A stretch of DNA of 64,000 nucleotides from Quillaja saponaria (taxonomy: Eukaryota > Streptophyta > Magnoliopsida > Fabales > Quillajaceae), in assembly GCA_029379385.1 (NCBI GenBank), contig CM055613.1, forward strand, positions 10,682,001 to 10,746,000. The letters run 5' to 3'. A model generated the notes under the pieces. That model did not search any database. It saw nothing but the letters and a program-made list of their open reading frames with translations, and was not told where the DNA came from. The stretch's first letter is position 1. The number at the start of each line of letters is the position of its first letter. Both the position numbers and the translations under genes were made by a program. This document shows positions 1-11,148 of the stretch, one piece after another.

Positions 1-36
1 CGATAAAATATACGCAATTACTGGAAAGGAACTTAC

Positions 37-258
37 TTCAGTTAGCGAAGAGACAACCTGTTCCTTCGAGAGACTGATAGCCTTGGCTTCATGGAGAGGT
101 GCAAAGAGAGCCAAGAGAGAAATGGTAGTTGATGTTGGTAATGATACAAAGGTGGGTTTGCATTGAGGTCTAGAGAAAACTTTCAATGTGGGAGATAACG
201 AGGGAGGAGACTGAAGGGAAGGCCTAGGAGCTGCTGAAGCTCTGATGGCCATCTCCAT
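37..258 (-). CDS. CAS: Calcium-sensing receptor, chloroplastic; first exon only
   Basis: This is the first coding exon (74 codons) of the thylakoid calcium-sensing receptor CAS. In plants CAS acts in calcium-dependent stomatal closure and photoacclimation. The ATG is at 258, with a second in-frame ATG at 252, and the exon ends at the donor GTAAGT (31-36). It reads as a Ser/Pro-rich chloroplast transit peptide, then a hydrophobic thylakoid-transfer stretch (SLPTSTTISLLALF, about residues 39-52), an AKA processing-like site, and the start of the mature protein, KEQVVSSLTE. That matches my memory of Arabidopsis CAS (PTSTSISLLSLF, then KDQIVSSLTEVEK). Positions 1-36 are intron 1, and the remaining exons with the rhodanese-like domain lie outside the window. 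The assignment rests on family memory, but the transit-to-mature segment is distinctive. Confidence 0.85.
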
Positions 259-3078
259 TGCCAATTTCACCACTTCTCAGGCTCTCACTCAGACTCAGAT
301 GACTTACGAGACCAAGAGAGGACAGCCTCTGTGTGTGTACGTATGGTTGATAAATCACATAGCAATTGTGTGGTGATGAAGAGATGACTGGCCAAAATTT
401 AGGAACTTTTGGCTAATTAATGTCAACCCTTTACTTGTTGCCCCATCAGCATGGACACCAATCCACATGTCATCTTTTGATAGGAGTTTGCCCTTCTATT
501 TTTTTTCTTCTGCTTTTCATTCTTTTTCCTTTTTTTCTGTGTCACAGTTTCAGGTGTTTGCAACAGTACCAGTCCCAGACAGTAGGAACCCAAATTGGAA
601 TTTGGAAGCATTTGGAATTAAAGGAAGTAGAGCATTAAATTCAGAAGTGGGTCACTCTCTTTCTCCTTTTCTTGTTTCTTTTTATGTGATACGGCAACAT
701 CCTCTTCTTTTTTACTACCAATGAAACATTTTTTTTTCCTCAGACTGGTATGTGGGTATTCAATTCTGCAAAATGGAAAGGGTATTCACATTCCACGATC
801 TCTAACTTTCTGGGGTTGCACGTATCTCTTTCCTTTAGTTTTCCCAGTCTGTACTGAATCGAGGAAAGAAATTTTCAGGAGTTGAAGTTAATGAAACATA
901 CCACTACTGCAAACTGTTTCTTTCCCTACATATGATGGTTGCAACTTGCAAATCATAACTCTCAGGCATGGCAGTGATGCGGCAGCTTCTCTAACCTTTC
1001 CATTGGATTTTTGGTTTCGGTTAAGGATCTTTTCAAGTAAAATTTAGTGAGGTTTGGTGGAAAATCATGTGCTTTTAAAGAAGTCTTGATGATTATGATG
1101 AGAAACACCTATTATAGTTTCATTTGGATTCCATTGGACAAGTACTAGTTTTCCTCTTGAGTATGGAACATATGCATCAACCTTTAGAACCTTTGTAGTT
1201 GTTCTGTTACTTTGAAGATTTCAATTACCCATTATGTAAATCATTAATCTTTTCTACTCAAATTTAATCTGTTCCCTGCCTTTTTTTTAGGGAATAAATC
1301 TAACAGTGGGAAAAGACATATCAAGCATCTTTATATTTGCTGTATACATGTTGTCTACTGCAAAACCAATGTTCAACAAGGAGTCGTGTGTGTATGTAAT
1401 TGTCGTAAAATAGGATGGTCTAGGAAAGGGGAAGAATGAAAGACAGAATACCGAGTCTGAATGTGACCAAAAAGGAACTAAAAATTCCAACAAGAAAGTT
1501 ATAAGGTTTACTCTGAGAATTTGCAGTACACTAGAATATGGGTAGTTTACTGGTTTATAAATTTAAAAAATGTGACAGAGCCAAAGACCCAGAGCATGTT
1601 CTGCCTTTTGAGAAATTAACAGTAATAGACACCCTTCCTTTGACAAATGCCAAGATATGTTTTCTTAATTTTAAGGGCAGAAGTCAGAGAAAGAGGTCAA
1701 GCTGAAGTTTTACTCTCTCTTTCTCTTTTTTACCCTTTTATTTTCTAATCTGGTGAGACGAAGTTAGAAGGAAAACATGGACTCTTTTTGTTTCCAGGCT
1801 TTTGAGATGTGGATTTTTGTCTCTAAGCTGTTGGATGTATGCCACCGGGGGTATCAATCAGGCCAAGCAATGAATTAAACAATATACAAATCATAATAAA
1901 TGTAGCTTATGTCAGCTCATTACATTGGATTTTTCTTCAACTACTTGATATTCTACCTCAGCTCGTCAAATCTGTGAAATTACGACTTGCTCCTGCTATT
2001 GCTTATTAATATTATCCTCCGTATCATTTAGCTTTGTGCTGATTTCATGTATGGACTTGCATCAGTATGTGTCGGCACACCCGTGCAAGTAGTATGTGTT
2101 CATTATGTGGGGCTGTCGCTGTTGATGGTCAGTAACAAAGGACTTTGATCCTTTGCTAAAGCAAATGTCCACTTTTCTTGTAGTAGTTGAATGGATGTGT
2201 ATTTGTATTTCATGTAACTAAGTTATGTTTTCTGAAATAAAAAATCAAACTATGAAGAGATCCATTATAATCAAGTAGACAACGGATTACGAGTGAATTC
2301 ATCAAAAGACTTTATACTCGATGTTAAGGTAGCTCCTTTGCAACGTGTTCCATGGTTTCTTGTAATTATGTAACTAAGGCAGCATACTTTTGACTCTCTC
2401 CAGACCCCGCAAAAGGCGGGAGCCTCGTGCACTGAGCAAATACTTGAGTCGCAAATAATAATTATACTTGCAGACAAATTCATTTTTCTATTTAAGATTA
2501 ATATAACTATATTGTGGAATCATGGAAAGAAATTACAATAAGAAAGCAATATTTGAATTGTCTGCCTGCCTATATATATTTTAAATACTGGAAACTTAGC
2601 TCTTGTAGTTTAACTGTCTTACACAGTGTCCTATCCAAATGTGCAATCTGCCAAGTTTGTCTTCAACCAGAAGGCTTCATTAGTCTGCCAATTTTCCAAA
2701 TAAATAGCAGCTGATGCCTAAAGTTCCAAAACTTCATGCTATACCTAAACTAATCAATGTAGCATTAATCTACGTCCTTCCCAACTACATCTATCAACGG
2801 TTCTCTCATTCTCTGTTTCTTAACTTACCTACCAACCTAAATTAGAGGCCATTTTGGAATTTTTCTCCCTTGATAAGATTCTACTCTTCTTGCCTTGCAC
2901 TGCTTTCCTGAACATTTATTTACATATATAATGACATTATGCAGAATAAGACAAACCCAAATCTGACAAAAAACAACATGCCTAATCCTCAGCATCATTC
3001 TTATAGTCATTAATTTTATATCAATAATCAGTTCCTTCCATCTATATGCTAAATCAACCCTTTCTCTCACTTGCTCTC
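259..3078. other. Spacer between CAS and the ERF gene
   Basis: This is the shared upstream region of two divergently transcribed genes, CAS (-) and the ERF gene (+). The first 100 bases or so above position 258 should hold the CAS leader and promoter. I see no coding exon on either strand; the longest open frames (423-724 and 1287-1493) are low-complexity. A short GC-richer patch at about 2400-2445 resembles sequence seen in plant transposable elements but is too short to classify. Confidence 0.5.
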
Positions 3079-3714
3079 ATGGAAAACTTGGAGCCCTCAG
3101 AATTCCTATTTGAATCTCAAAACCCATGTCAAACTCAAACTCTAGTACCTCTTGAAGCAGAGAACTTGCATGAAAATAAAGAGAAGAGAACGATGAAATT
3201 CCCGAAAGGAACCCCACAAATGGATATCAATGAAAGAAAGTTTATTGGGGTGAGACAAAGGCCTTCAGGAAGGTGGGTTGCTGAGATCAAGGAATCCTCA
3301 CAGAAACTGAGGCTATGGTTAGGAACTTTTGACAGAGCAGAAGAGGCTGCCCTGGCTTATGACACTGCAGCCAGGCTTCTAAGAGGAAGGAATGCAAAAA
3401 CAAATTTCTCAAACCCAGAGATCATCAACACCCATGAGCAAACTGGCAGCTTTTTGGGAAAGAATCCAAGAGCTTATCAGCTTCTTCAGCATGCAGTGAT
3501 GAAAAACCATGCAATATCCACATCTATTTACTCAACAATCATGCCATGGAAAAATCAGATTGTGAAAGACCAATTTGATACACTTGTTGAAGAAACTATA
3601 GTTTGTTCTTCTAGTTCTAAAGAAGGGTCAACAGGATGTTGTGGACTTTTATCTGGTAGTTCTAAGGTCTATTCATCTGTTATTGTAGCTCCTTCTTTCA
3701 GTAAGACTATGTGA
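3079..3714 (+). CDS. AP2/ERF-domain transcription factor (ERN1/RAP2.11-like)
   Basis: This is a nuclear DNA-binding factor of the ethylene-response factor family, with one exon and 211 residues. The AP2/ERF domain runs from about residue 54 to 111. It starts [18 protein letters not shown], has the WLGTF core (80-84) and [12 protein letters not shown] helix (87-98), and ends [10 protein letters not shown]. The form [15 protein letters not shown] with LRLWLGTF resembles the group containing legume ERN1/ERN2 and Arabidopsis RAP2.11, rather than DREB or classical GCC-box ERFs; the subgroup is from memory. I chose the ATG at 3079 because it has G at +4. An in-frame ATG at 3046 would add a hydrophobic 11-residue tail, [11 protein letters not shown], which is atypical for this family. 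The C-terminal half is Ser-rich and has no domain I recognise. Confidence 0.88.
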   Translation: MENLEPSEFLFESQNPCQTQTLVPLEAENLHENKEKRTMKFPKGTPQMDINERKFIGVRQRPSGRWVAEIKESSQKLRLWLGTFDRAEEAALAYDTAARLLRGRNAKTNFSNPEIINTHEQTGSFLGKNPRAYQLLQHAVMKNHAISTSIYSTIMPWKNQIVKDQFDTLVEETIVCSSSSKEGSTGCCGLLSGSSKVYSSVIVAPSFSKTM

Positions 3715-4147
3715 TCAAACAGGTGGAGATGAAAATAATTGTCAGGAAGATCAGTCAACTTGAATAAGAGAAAAATGAAGAATTTCTTGTAAAGTCTGCT
3801 TTTAGCTTGTATCATGTAATGTGTTTCTTCAAAACTTAGGTAGTTAGCTCTAATTTGTCTGTGGTCAAAATCACATAAAGTAGTTGTTTGTATGACAAGA
3901 AAATAATAGATGTCAAAATTATGCAGCTACTAAAGATACTTATTCGCTTTGTCTACTCCTATACTTACCAATCTTAATCGCCATAAATGAGTCTAATTAA
4001 CTTTGAACATGATTCCTTAATTTGTCATGCCAACATATTATAATTCTTACTTATTAGATGCAGTTTCCTTTTACCCAAACACAAATTTGCAGGAAATAAA
4101 AGCAGGAGTTTTTTGTTTCAATTGAGGTTTTTGGTTTTTGGTTTACT

Positions 4148-4515
4148 TACTTTTGCCTTCTTAGGTAAAAGGGAAGAGAATTTATTGATATTTCCTATAC
4201 AAAGCTTCATGAGTTCGATCTCTTCCATCTCTGCCCCGCTCGTTGTCACCTATGTTGAAGAAAGGTTTGGAACCCTGTAGAGAATGAAGACGGGCCAAGG
4301 ATCTTCCTCTCAACAGTGCTTTTCGGTGGGGGCTGGACAGGGGTTAGCTCTGTAAATGTGTAGAGCCAAGTGTAGTGTGGTGTAGTAGTAGGCACTTCTG
4401 GGCCCCTTCCCGGCTACTGGACCACTCCAGTGCTTTGGGTACTACGGACCCTCTGCCATCCATTGCAGCAGAGCCGTTCACGAGCGGGGGGACTAAGTGC
4501 AGTTCTTTGAATCGT
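4148..4515. other. Probable organelle-derived insertion
   Basis: About 370 bases are clearly GC-richer than the very AT-rich DNA on both sides. The minus strand includes an open stretch containing VPPLVNGSAAMDGRGSVVPK that I associate with hypothetical ORFs copied from organelle DNA, probably plastid inverted-repeat sequence. There is no start codon or splice context for a nuclear gene. The organelle source is from memory and not verified; a GC-rich transposon piece is the alternative. Confidence 0.45.
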
Positions 4516-7320
4516 TTTTTGGTTTCTTTTTTACAATTACAATAATAATTTTTGACAAACAAAAATCAGCTTCTATCAATGACTATGCATGAGGTTTCGA
4601 AGTTTAAGTTTTGCTACACAACAAAAATAAAAAAGAAAAGAAATCACACAAGAATAAATGTTGAGTAATATGCAGTATAACTTATTTTAATGCTTTTGCT
4701 TTTATTAGAAAATAACAGTTAGATATCCAAAAAAATTCAAACAACTTCTTGTAAAAATATATAGTACTTTATAAATAGTTTTATTTATAATACTTTTACG
4801 TACAGATTAACCAAACAAGTTCCTTATCTCTATTTCAAAACACTAGTTGATTTTGGAGAGGTGAAGTTTTTGGATTAAAAAAAAAAAAAAGTTGAATCAA
4901 TCCTTCTATTTGTAAAACAAGGCTAACAAAAAAAAAAAAAAAGGAAAAATAACTTTACATTTCATTTACATGGTCAATACGTCATAACTTTAATTTTTTT
5001 TTTCTTTAAAATAAGTCATTAATTCACCCATAACCCATGTATATAATATTAATTTTACCCTTACTTAATGAACCTTCAAATTTTAAATTCTTTTTAAAAT
5101 TCAAACTCACTTTTTAAAAGTGAAAAAATTAACTTTTTTTTAAAATTAAAAATAAGGTTTTTTCTTAAAAAATATTTTAAATTGTAATAAATAGTGAATA
5201 GAAAAAACTCATTTTCAAAAAGTCTATATAAACTCACTTATTTAAAAAATCCTAAGTAATTGTAACTCTCATAGTTTTTTTATTTTTTTTATTCCTTTTA
5301 TTTTATATTTTTTTGGTATTTAACTTCAACAAATTTAATTTTTTGTGAATTAAGTCAGTTAAAATTTTATTTTTTATTTTTAATTGGAAATGATTCATAT
5401 AATTATCATATTTTTTATTTAGAAAAATCAACATTTTTTCTTTCATAATTTATAACAATTAAATTTAAGAAAAACCATATTTTCATAAATAAATTAATTT
5501 CCACTTTTCAAAGTTGAGTTAGAATTGTGGAGCTGTATTTTACATAAATTATTTTTTTATTAGGGTTGTAGTTTAATCATAGTCAAATAAATGAGATTTT
5601 TATAAATAAATAAATAAAAATTAATTTTTTTTTAAAAATGTACAATTCTAAACTTAATTTAATGGACTTATCAACAAGGGGTAAAATTGGTACTATGCAT
5701 TGTTATGAGTAAAACAACTTATCTTTAATCAAAATTAAAATCAATACTTTATAGTCATGTAAAATTATTATATAATTTTTTAGAAAGCATAAAATAAGAC
5801 TTATTCTTATTTTATTTTTTTATTTTAGAAAAACAACTACAAAGCAAGTTGATAGTCAATGAGAGAATCACATGAGCAAGTTGAAGTTGAAATCCCCATT
5901 ATAAAACAATTAAAAGAAAGAAAATTGGTCATTTGTGAGTTATAATTGTAATATTAGGATATTAAATAATAATATTATTAAATGAAGTTATAATCGTTTA
6001 ATTCATCGATTAGTTGATGTGGATGTCGTTTATATTGTTATAAATAATATTTATATAATGAATTTTTATCGTTTATTATTAAAAATGGTAGGAACTCCTA
6101 TTACACGCATATATTGACGACAACATCAAACGTGTGCAGATAATTAGCAATTGCCTTCTTCATCACCATCTGCAAGTAGACGACGAAAAAGGCATTATCA
6201 TAAAGTTTGACATGATTTTTATCATGGATGTCATTTTCTGAGGCAGCTCTTGCTGTAGCCGCCAAACCCTATCACTCAAATTTCATCACATTGAATCATT
6301 GTTATCTTCATCATTCACAGCCACTACAGGTGAATTATTACTTATTAGGCCAACCCCAAACATCAATTAGAACAACTTTGATAACGCAACCATCATTCAG
6401 TACTGTAATATATTTTTAAGGTTGTCTACAACTTTAGAAATGTATTTAAGTCAGATTTCCTTTTCTGTAGCAATAACAGTTTGGCATTAGGAATACTCAC
6501 ATTTCTCTTGAAGGAGCTTTATCCAAGAAATCATTTTGTTTCTTAACTACTTTCGAAGTGAATTGGGAACAAGGAACCAAATGACAGAATATTGTCGGTT
6601 TATACACATCACAATTCTTGTAATAAATCTAACCATCCCTTGACATTTTGCTTGCTTCAGAGAAAAACAGGTACCGTTTCTGGCTTTCTGCTTCATGTGA
6701 CTTTACATACAAAAAAGAGGTACAAGAAATTTAATACCACAATCCACCAGCATCAGCAATTCAGCAGACAAGATTCTCTGTGTAAGTTGTAAAAGTTAAC
6801 TCCCCACACACACAATCAGCAGTTCAAAAGATTGTTATTATTATTTTAATTTTTTTGTAAAAAACAATGAAAGGAACAAGCAGTAAAAAAAAAAAAAAAA
6901 AAAAAGAAAAAAGAAAAACAACCTGCTCTTGAAAATGACCCAAAATTGGTAGAGTCAATTTCGGGTAGTTTTTCTTCTAAAGCTGCAACACAAAAACTGA
7001 CGAGAGAGAAAATTCCTAGAAAGAATAAAGGTCATGTGGAACACTTCTTTTATTATTCTTTTTTCCCTGTTTGAGTAAAAAAATTTCAGCTGTTCAGGCC
7101 ACCGTAACCAAACAACATAGGACCCTGCAAAGATTCCCTTATAAGGAAGTTTTAAGTATCCAATACATAGATTCCAGCAAATAAGGAAGATATTTCCTGA
7201 GAATCCTATTCCAATCTATTTACATGACCATGCCAATTTCAGAAGCTAAACTGATTACAGGACCTTAGTTAGTAACAGAAGATACATTAAAAAACCCTCC
7301 TCAATTACAATACCATCAGC
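4516..7320. other. AT-rich spacer
   Basis: The sequence is extremely AT-rich from about 4600 to 6110, with poly-A and poly-T runs (4879-4891, 4928-4943, 6884-6905). I see no gene on either strand. Short open frames at 6228-6419 and 6592-6792 have no recognisable protein features. The right part may be 3' sequence of the MIR162 primary transcript. Confidence 0.5.
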
Positions 7321-8204
7321 ATGATAATCAACTCAACTAAATTCCACACCAGTTGGAGTTGGCTGCATGAATTCTTTTTCTTCGCTTGAATCGATCCAAG
7401 ACATCATTTTGAGTGATGCACACAGCAATCATATAAGCATGACACATAGCGTAATACTATGAGAATAAACCATTTAAAAACATAAGTAAACCCCACTTAG
7501 AAAAAGTATCTCAGAAAAGAAGGATGAAGAAACATAATGCAGCAGTCTCCATGTCGGAACAATGACAATAACTTGGTTAAAGTAAGAATTCCAGATAATA
7601 AAGATACTGGAAAAAGATCATTGAACAAGATACACACAATAGAAAAGGGAAAACGGTCATTTACATGGCAGCAGTAATTGTACATGAAACAGAAAATCAG
7701 TTTCCTGGAACCAGGCTGTTTGTCCAAAACACAGACATCTCCCAAAAGGCAAATCATTCAGAATCACTTGCAAAATTCAACAACAAGAAACTACAATGAA
7801 ATAAAAAAAGAAGAACGACCAAGTAGATAACTAATGACAACTTGGAATTAAAACTATCAGCAAATAAGAAGGTGAGAACGTAACCTTCCTTATTAGCAAA
7901 GAAATATAATTTACCGTTCACTCAAAAAGAAAACCTGCAATAAAGAGGAAGCATACACCCAGTCACCCACTAAAAAAGCAGCAAAAAAACGGATGAAAGT
8001 TAAAAAATTTCCAATTGAGGATGATACCCTTTTGGGATCCAAGAAGAACCAACTCACACGACAAAGGATTAGTCATATATATAAATTATGCTGTCCAGGC
8101 TTCAAGTAATTAAAAAAATATGACCCAAAAAACAAAAAAAAAAAAAAAAACTCTTTATCGTTTTCCCACAGTTTCTCAGTAACCAAATAAAGCATATCAA
8201 AGTT
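7321..8204 (-). other. Likely 3' part of the MIR162 primary transcript
   Basis: This lies downstream, on the minus strand, of the MIR162 hairpin. Primary miR162 transcripts are known to be long and alternatively spliced in Arabidopsis. Here a plausible acceptor (TTCTCATAG, near 7452) precedes an open stretch of 39 codons ending at about 7337. Its end (VLDRFKRRKRIHAAN) resembles the last residues of RTE-type LINE proteins, so it may be transposon-derived. No other coding exon is visible. The transcript limits are inference. Confidence 0.35.
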
Positions 8205-8224
8205 TAAGAGAGGCAGAGTAAGCG

Positions 8225-8245
8225 CTGGATGCAGAGGTTTATCGA
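8225..8245 (-). ncRNA. miR162: Mature miR162 (3' arm)
   Basis: On the minus strand these 21 bases begin TCGATAAACCTC and end GCATCCAG. By memory this is identical to the miR162 sequence found throughout angiosperms. It starts with T, as expected for AGO1 loading. Confidence 0.96.
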
Positions 8246-8288
8246 CCGATTCATGCTTTGTGTTTTTCGGAACAAAAATTCAGGAAGA

Positions 8289-8310
8289 GATCGATGAACC
8301 GCTGCCTCCA
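8289..8310 (-). ncRNA. miR162* strand (5' arm)
   Basis: On the minus strand this begins TGGAGGCAGCGG and ends CATCGATC. It pairs with the mature strand with mismatches at three positions and matches the star strand reported in several dicots (from memory). Confidence 0.88.
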
Positions 8311-8330
8311 GTGACTTCACCTCAACTCCA

Positions 8331-8981
8331 TTTCACACCTTTTAAAATGATGGGAAAAAAACATAAAAATACATCCTTTTTTGATTTACACAAGTTAAAT
8401 TCAAAGATCCAGCAAGTGTTTTACAAATAAATTTGATCCCAAATACACAAAATAGTGCCCATTGGATTGAACAACACAGATCTGAAACACCAATAGGTTA
8501 GATATTATAAGTATGACATAAGCATATAAATCCAGGGCCAGCTAGCTCACCCTTTATTCATATTCTAAAACATGAGCCAGAGAAAAATATAATAATATAT
8601 GAAGGGGAGAGAGAAAGATAAACCAGGAATCTTTAGAGTCACCACCATTGCTGTCTCTCTCTATTTTGATTTTGAAGAGCGAGCATGGTGACCTTTTAAA
8701 GTTTGAAGGGTAATTTTGTATTTAAGAGGCTTAATTATATGTACAATCAATTTACATTGTATTATAGCTCTGGGGGAGTCCACATCTAGTTTCGGAACCA
8801 AAAGGTCCAAAAGTCAAAAAGTAGTATCAATGTTAGTTATCATCCGGAGATCAAGGGTGTCAACTTTATCAAAGGATAGATATCTAATACGACCTTATCA
8901 TCGACTGCACGAATATGCCCGTTGGTTTAAATGATAAAATTACTTAGTATTGATATTAAGAATCGGTGATGGAATTCTGCC
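8331..8981. other. MIR162 upstream region
   Basis: This covers the probable 5' part and promoter of the MIR162 transcript on the minus strand. A pyrimidine-rich acceptor-like site (GTTTCAG, near 8483) suggests an intron in the leader. Beyond about 8745 I see nothing recognisable up to the tandem duplication. Confidence 0.4.
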
Positions 8982-9080
8982 TATGTCTACACTTAGAACA
9001 AGATGTTTATGGGATGTGAGAGAGTTATGCGTATGTCTACACTTAGAACAAGATGTTTATGGGATGTGAGAGAGTTATCT
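8982..9080. repeat. 50-bp tandem duplication
   Basis: Two head-to-tail copies of a 50-base unit starting TATGTCTACACTTAGAAC lie at 8982-9031 and 9032-9080. They are identical over 48 bases. Such high identity next to heavily decayed LINE sequence points to a recent slippage or repair duplication. Confidence 0.9.
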
Positions 9081-10919
9081 CCGCGGCCTCCTTAAAATGT
9101 GGAGGTTGACTGATTTTTATGGCGAAGCGTTTCGTCACTAGTAATGGAATTTGCTCAAAAAATTGCATTTACAATCTACACTGCTTTGGTGTTGTTTGGG
9201 TGAATTTAATGAAATCATGTATGCGTCTGAGGAGCAAGGAGGTGCTCCTAAATCAGCTGGTCAATTGGCATGCTTTAGAGAAGCAATTGATTTGTGTGGA
9301 TTTACTGATTTGGGCTTCACGGGAACATCTCACACATGGCCCAATACAACGGCAAGGCCAGCAAATGTCAGTGAACGACTTGATAGGGCTTTTGCTATAT
9401 AGAGCTGGCATGAAACCTTCCTTCAGTATGCAATGTCACATACTGTAGTCCATCACTCTGATCATGTGCCATTAGTTCTTAATACATGGAAGATTGTTAG
9501 ATGTGCATACTACCATGAAGCATGGGAAAATATGGCAGTTTGAGGAAATGTGGACAAACATGAAGAGTGTGAGAGTGTTGTTGAACGGTTGTGGGGGTCT
9601 ACTGTTGGAACTTCCGCTAATGACTTATGTGGAAAGATTAATAATTTACAAGTAGGGCTGACAAGCTGGAATAAGGTTATTTACTAGTCAAGGAGGATGG
9701 TGTGCAGAGCTAGATGCATTGCTTCAGATAGCAGTTGACTATTTTCAAACACTCTTCGCCTCTAATCATCCGCAATGCTCTGCTGAGATAAATGAGCAGT
9801 TGGTGTTTGAGTCATGCCAAATATGAATAATATGTTGTTAAAGAGATTTTTTTTGGTGAAGAGGTCATAGCTGCTCTTCTTCAGATGTTTCCAACTAAAT
9901 CTCCTAGTCATGATGATCAGCCAACACTATTCTATTTGCAGTTTTGGGATGTGATTAGTCAAGATGTCACAAGAATGACTCTGAAGGCTCTAAATGAAGG
10001 AGAAATTGTGACAGGAGTGAACACAACTCATATCGTACTGGTACCAAAGATAGTTGATCCTGAATTCATGTCACAATTCGACCTATTAGCTTATTGAATG
10101 TTTACATACAAGATTATTGCTACAGTGTTTAGCTAATAGATTGAAGTGTGTTTTAACGGATGTAATATTTGAGCACCGTAGTGCTTTTGTCTCGGGATGC
10201 TTGATCAGCGATAATATATTTATTGCTGACGAGTTACCACATGCTATGCGTAATAAACGACAAGGGAAGGAAAGATACTATTCCTTAAAACCGGATTTGA
10301 GTAAAGCATATGATCGGGTGGAATGGAGCTTCTTGTATGATATTATGGTCGGTATGGGTTTTGTAAGGCGATGGGTTGACTTAATCCTCATGTGTATCAC
10401 TATTGTGTCATATGCAGTGCTCTTGAATAGGATGTGCTAAAATAAGTTTAGGCCGGAATGGGGTCTTCGATGGCATTGTCCGCATTCACCCTACCTTTTT
10501 TTGCTATGTGATGAAGGGATGTCTGTCCTATTTAGTAAAGCAGAAAGACCTGACATGTTATATGGTGTTCAAGTTAGTCGTAATCGTCCCACACTCACAC
10601 ACCTTCTTTTCGTAGTTTAGTTTTTGGTAAAGCAACAAAAAATGAATGTCATATGGTTCAAGAGCTCCTCCAGCATTACGGGGCTTGTTCAGGGCAACTC
10701 ATTAATTATGCAAGTTTATAGTAATGTTCAATGCTAATTACATACCACAATTCCTGACCAAATTTTGAATACTTACGGGTTGTAGCATTTTGTGAAAGAT
10801 ATTTGGGTCTTCCAAATCAGGTAGGACGATCAAAAAATAATTGCTTCTAAAATGTGAAAGACAGAGTGTGGAAACACATTCAATGATGGAAGGAAAGGAA
10901 AAATTGGAAGGAAAAAGCA

Positions 10920-11148
10920 TGTCAGGAGTGGGACTTCCTACCCTTTTAGAATCTTGACGTCCTCGTCAAGCCGATTTCCCTAACCCCAAAAATCCTAATC
11001 CCAAGACCTTTTAAAAATCAACAACTTACACCGTATGAGTTAAAAGATTAGCTAGAAGATACTTAATAGTTGACTCTTGTGAGTTATATACACTTTTCTC
11101 TCCTCTTTCCCGACCAACGTGGGACTTCCTCTCTCTTGGGGTATTACA
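10920..11148. mobile_element. Possible solo LTR nested in the LINE
   Basis: About 229 bases interrupt the LINE frame between GKSMS and TRAVSTYTM, where the family normally continues without a gap. The insert starts TGTCAGG and ends TATTACA, giving LTR-like TG...CA ends. The flanks AAGCA and GAGCA differ at one position, if one base past the CA end is counted. It contains a near-palindrome (CTTGACGTCCTCGTCAAG) and two copies of GTGGGACTTCCT (10928-10939, 11119-11130). The insertion is clear; its LTR nature is inference. Confidence 0.5.

Larger units (their letters stand above)
8205..8330 (-). ncRNA. MIR162: MIR162 precursor hairpin
   Basis: This is a foldback precursor for miR162, the conserved microRNA that guides cleavage of DICER-LIKE1 mRNA and so holds down the enzyme that makes microRNAs. 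On the minus strand the 5' arm carries the star strand (8310-8289), followed by a loop of about 43 bases and the 3' arm with the mature strand (8245-8225). I paired the arms by hand: 18 of 21 positions pair, with three mismatches, as in known MIR162 foldbacks. The stem extends outward through GAG/CTC. No protein-coding frame crosses the hairpin. Possible leader and splice sites lie to the right, up to about 8700, with a TATA-like TATAATT near 8735. Confidence 0.95.
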
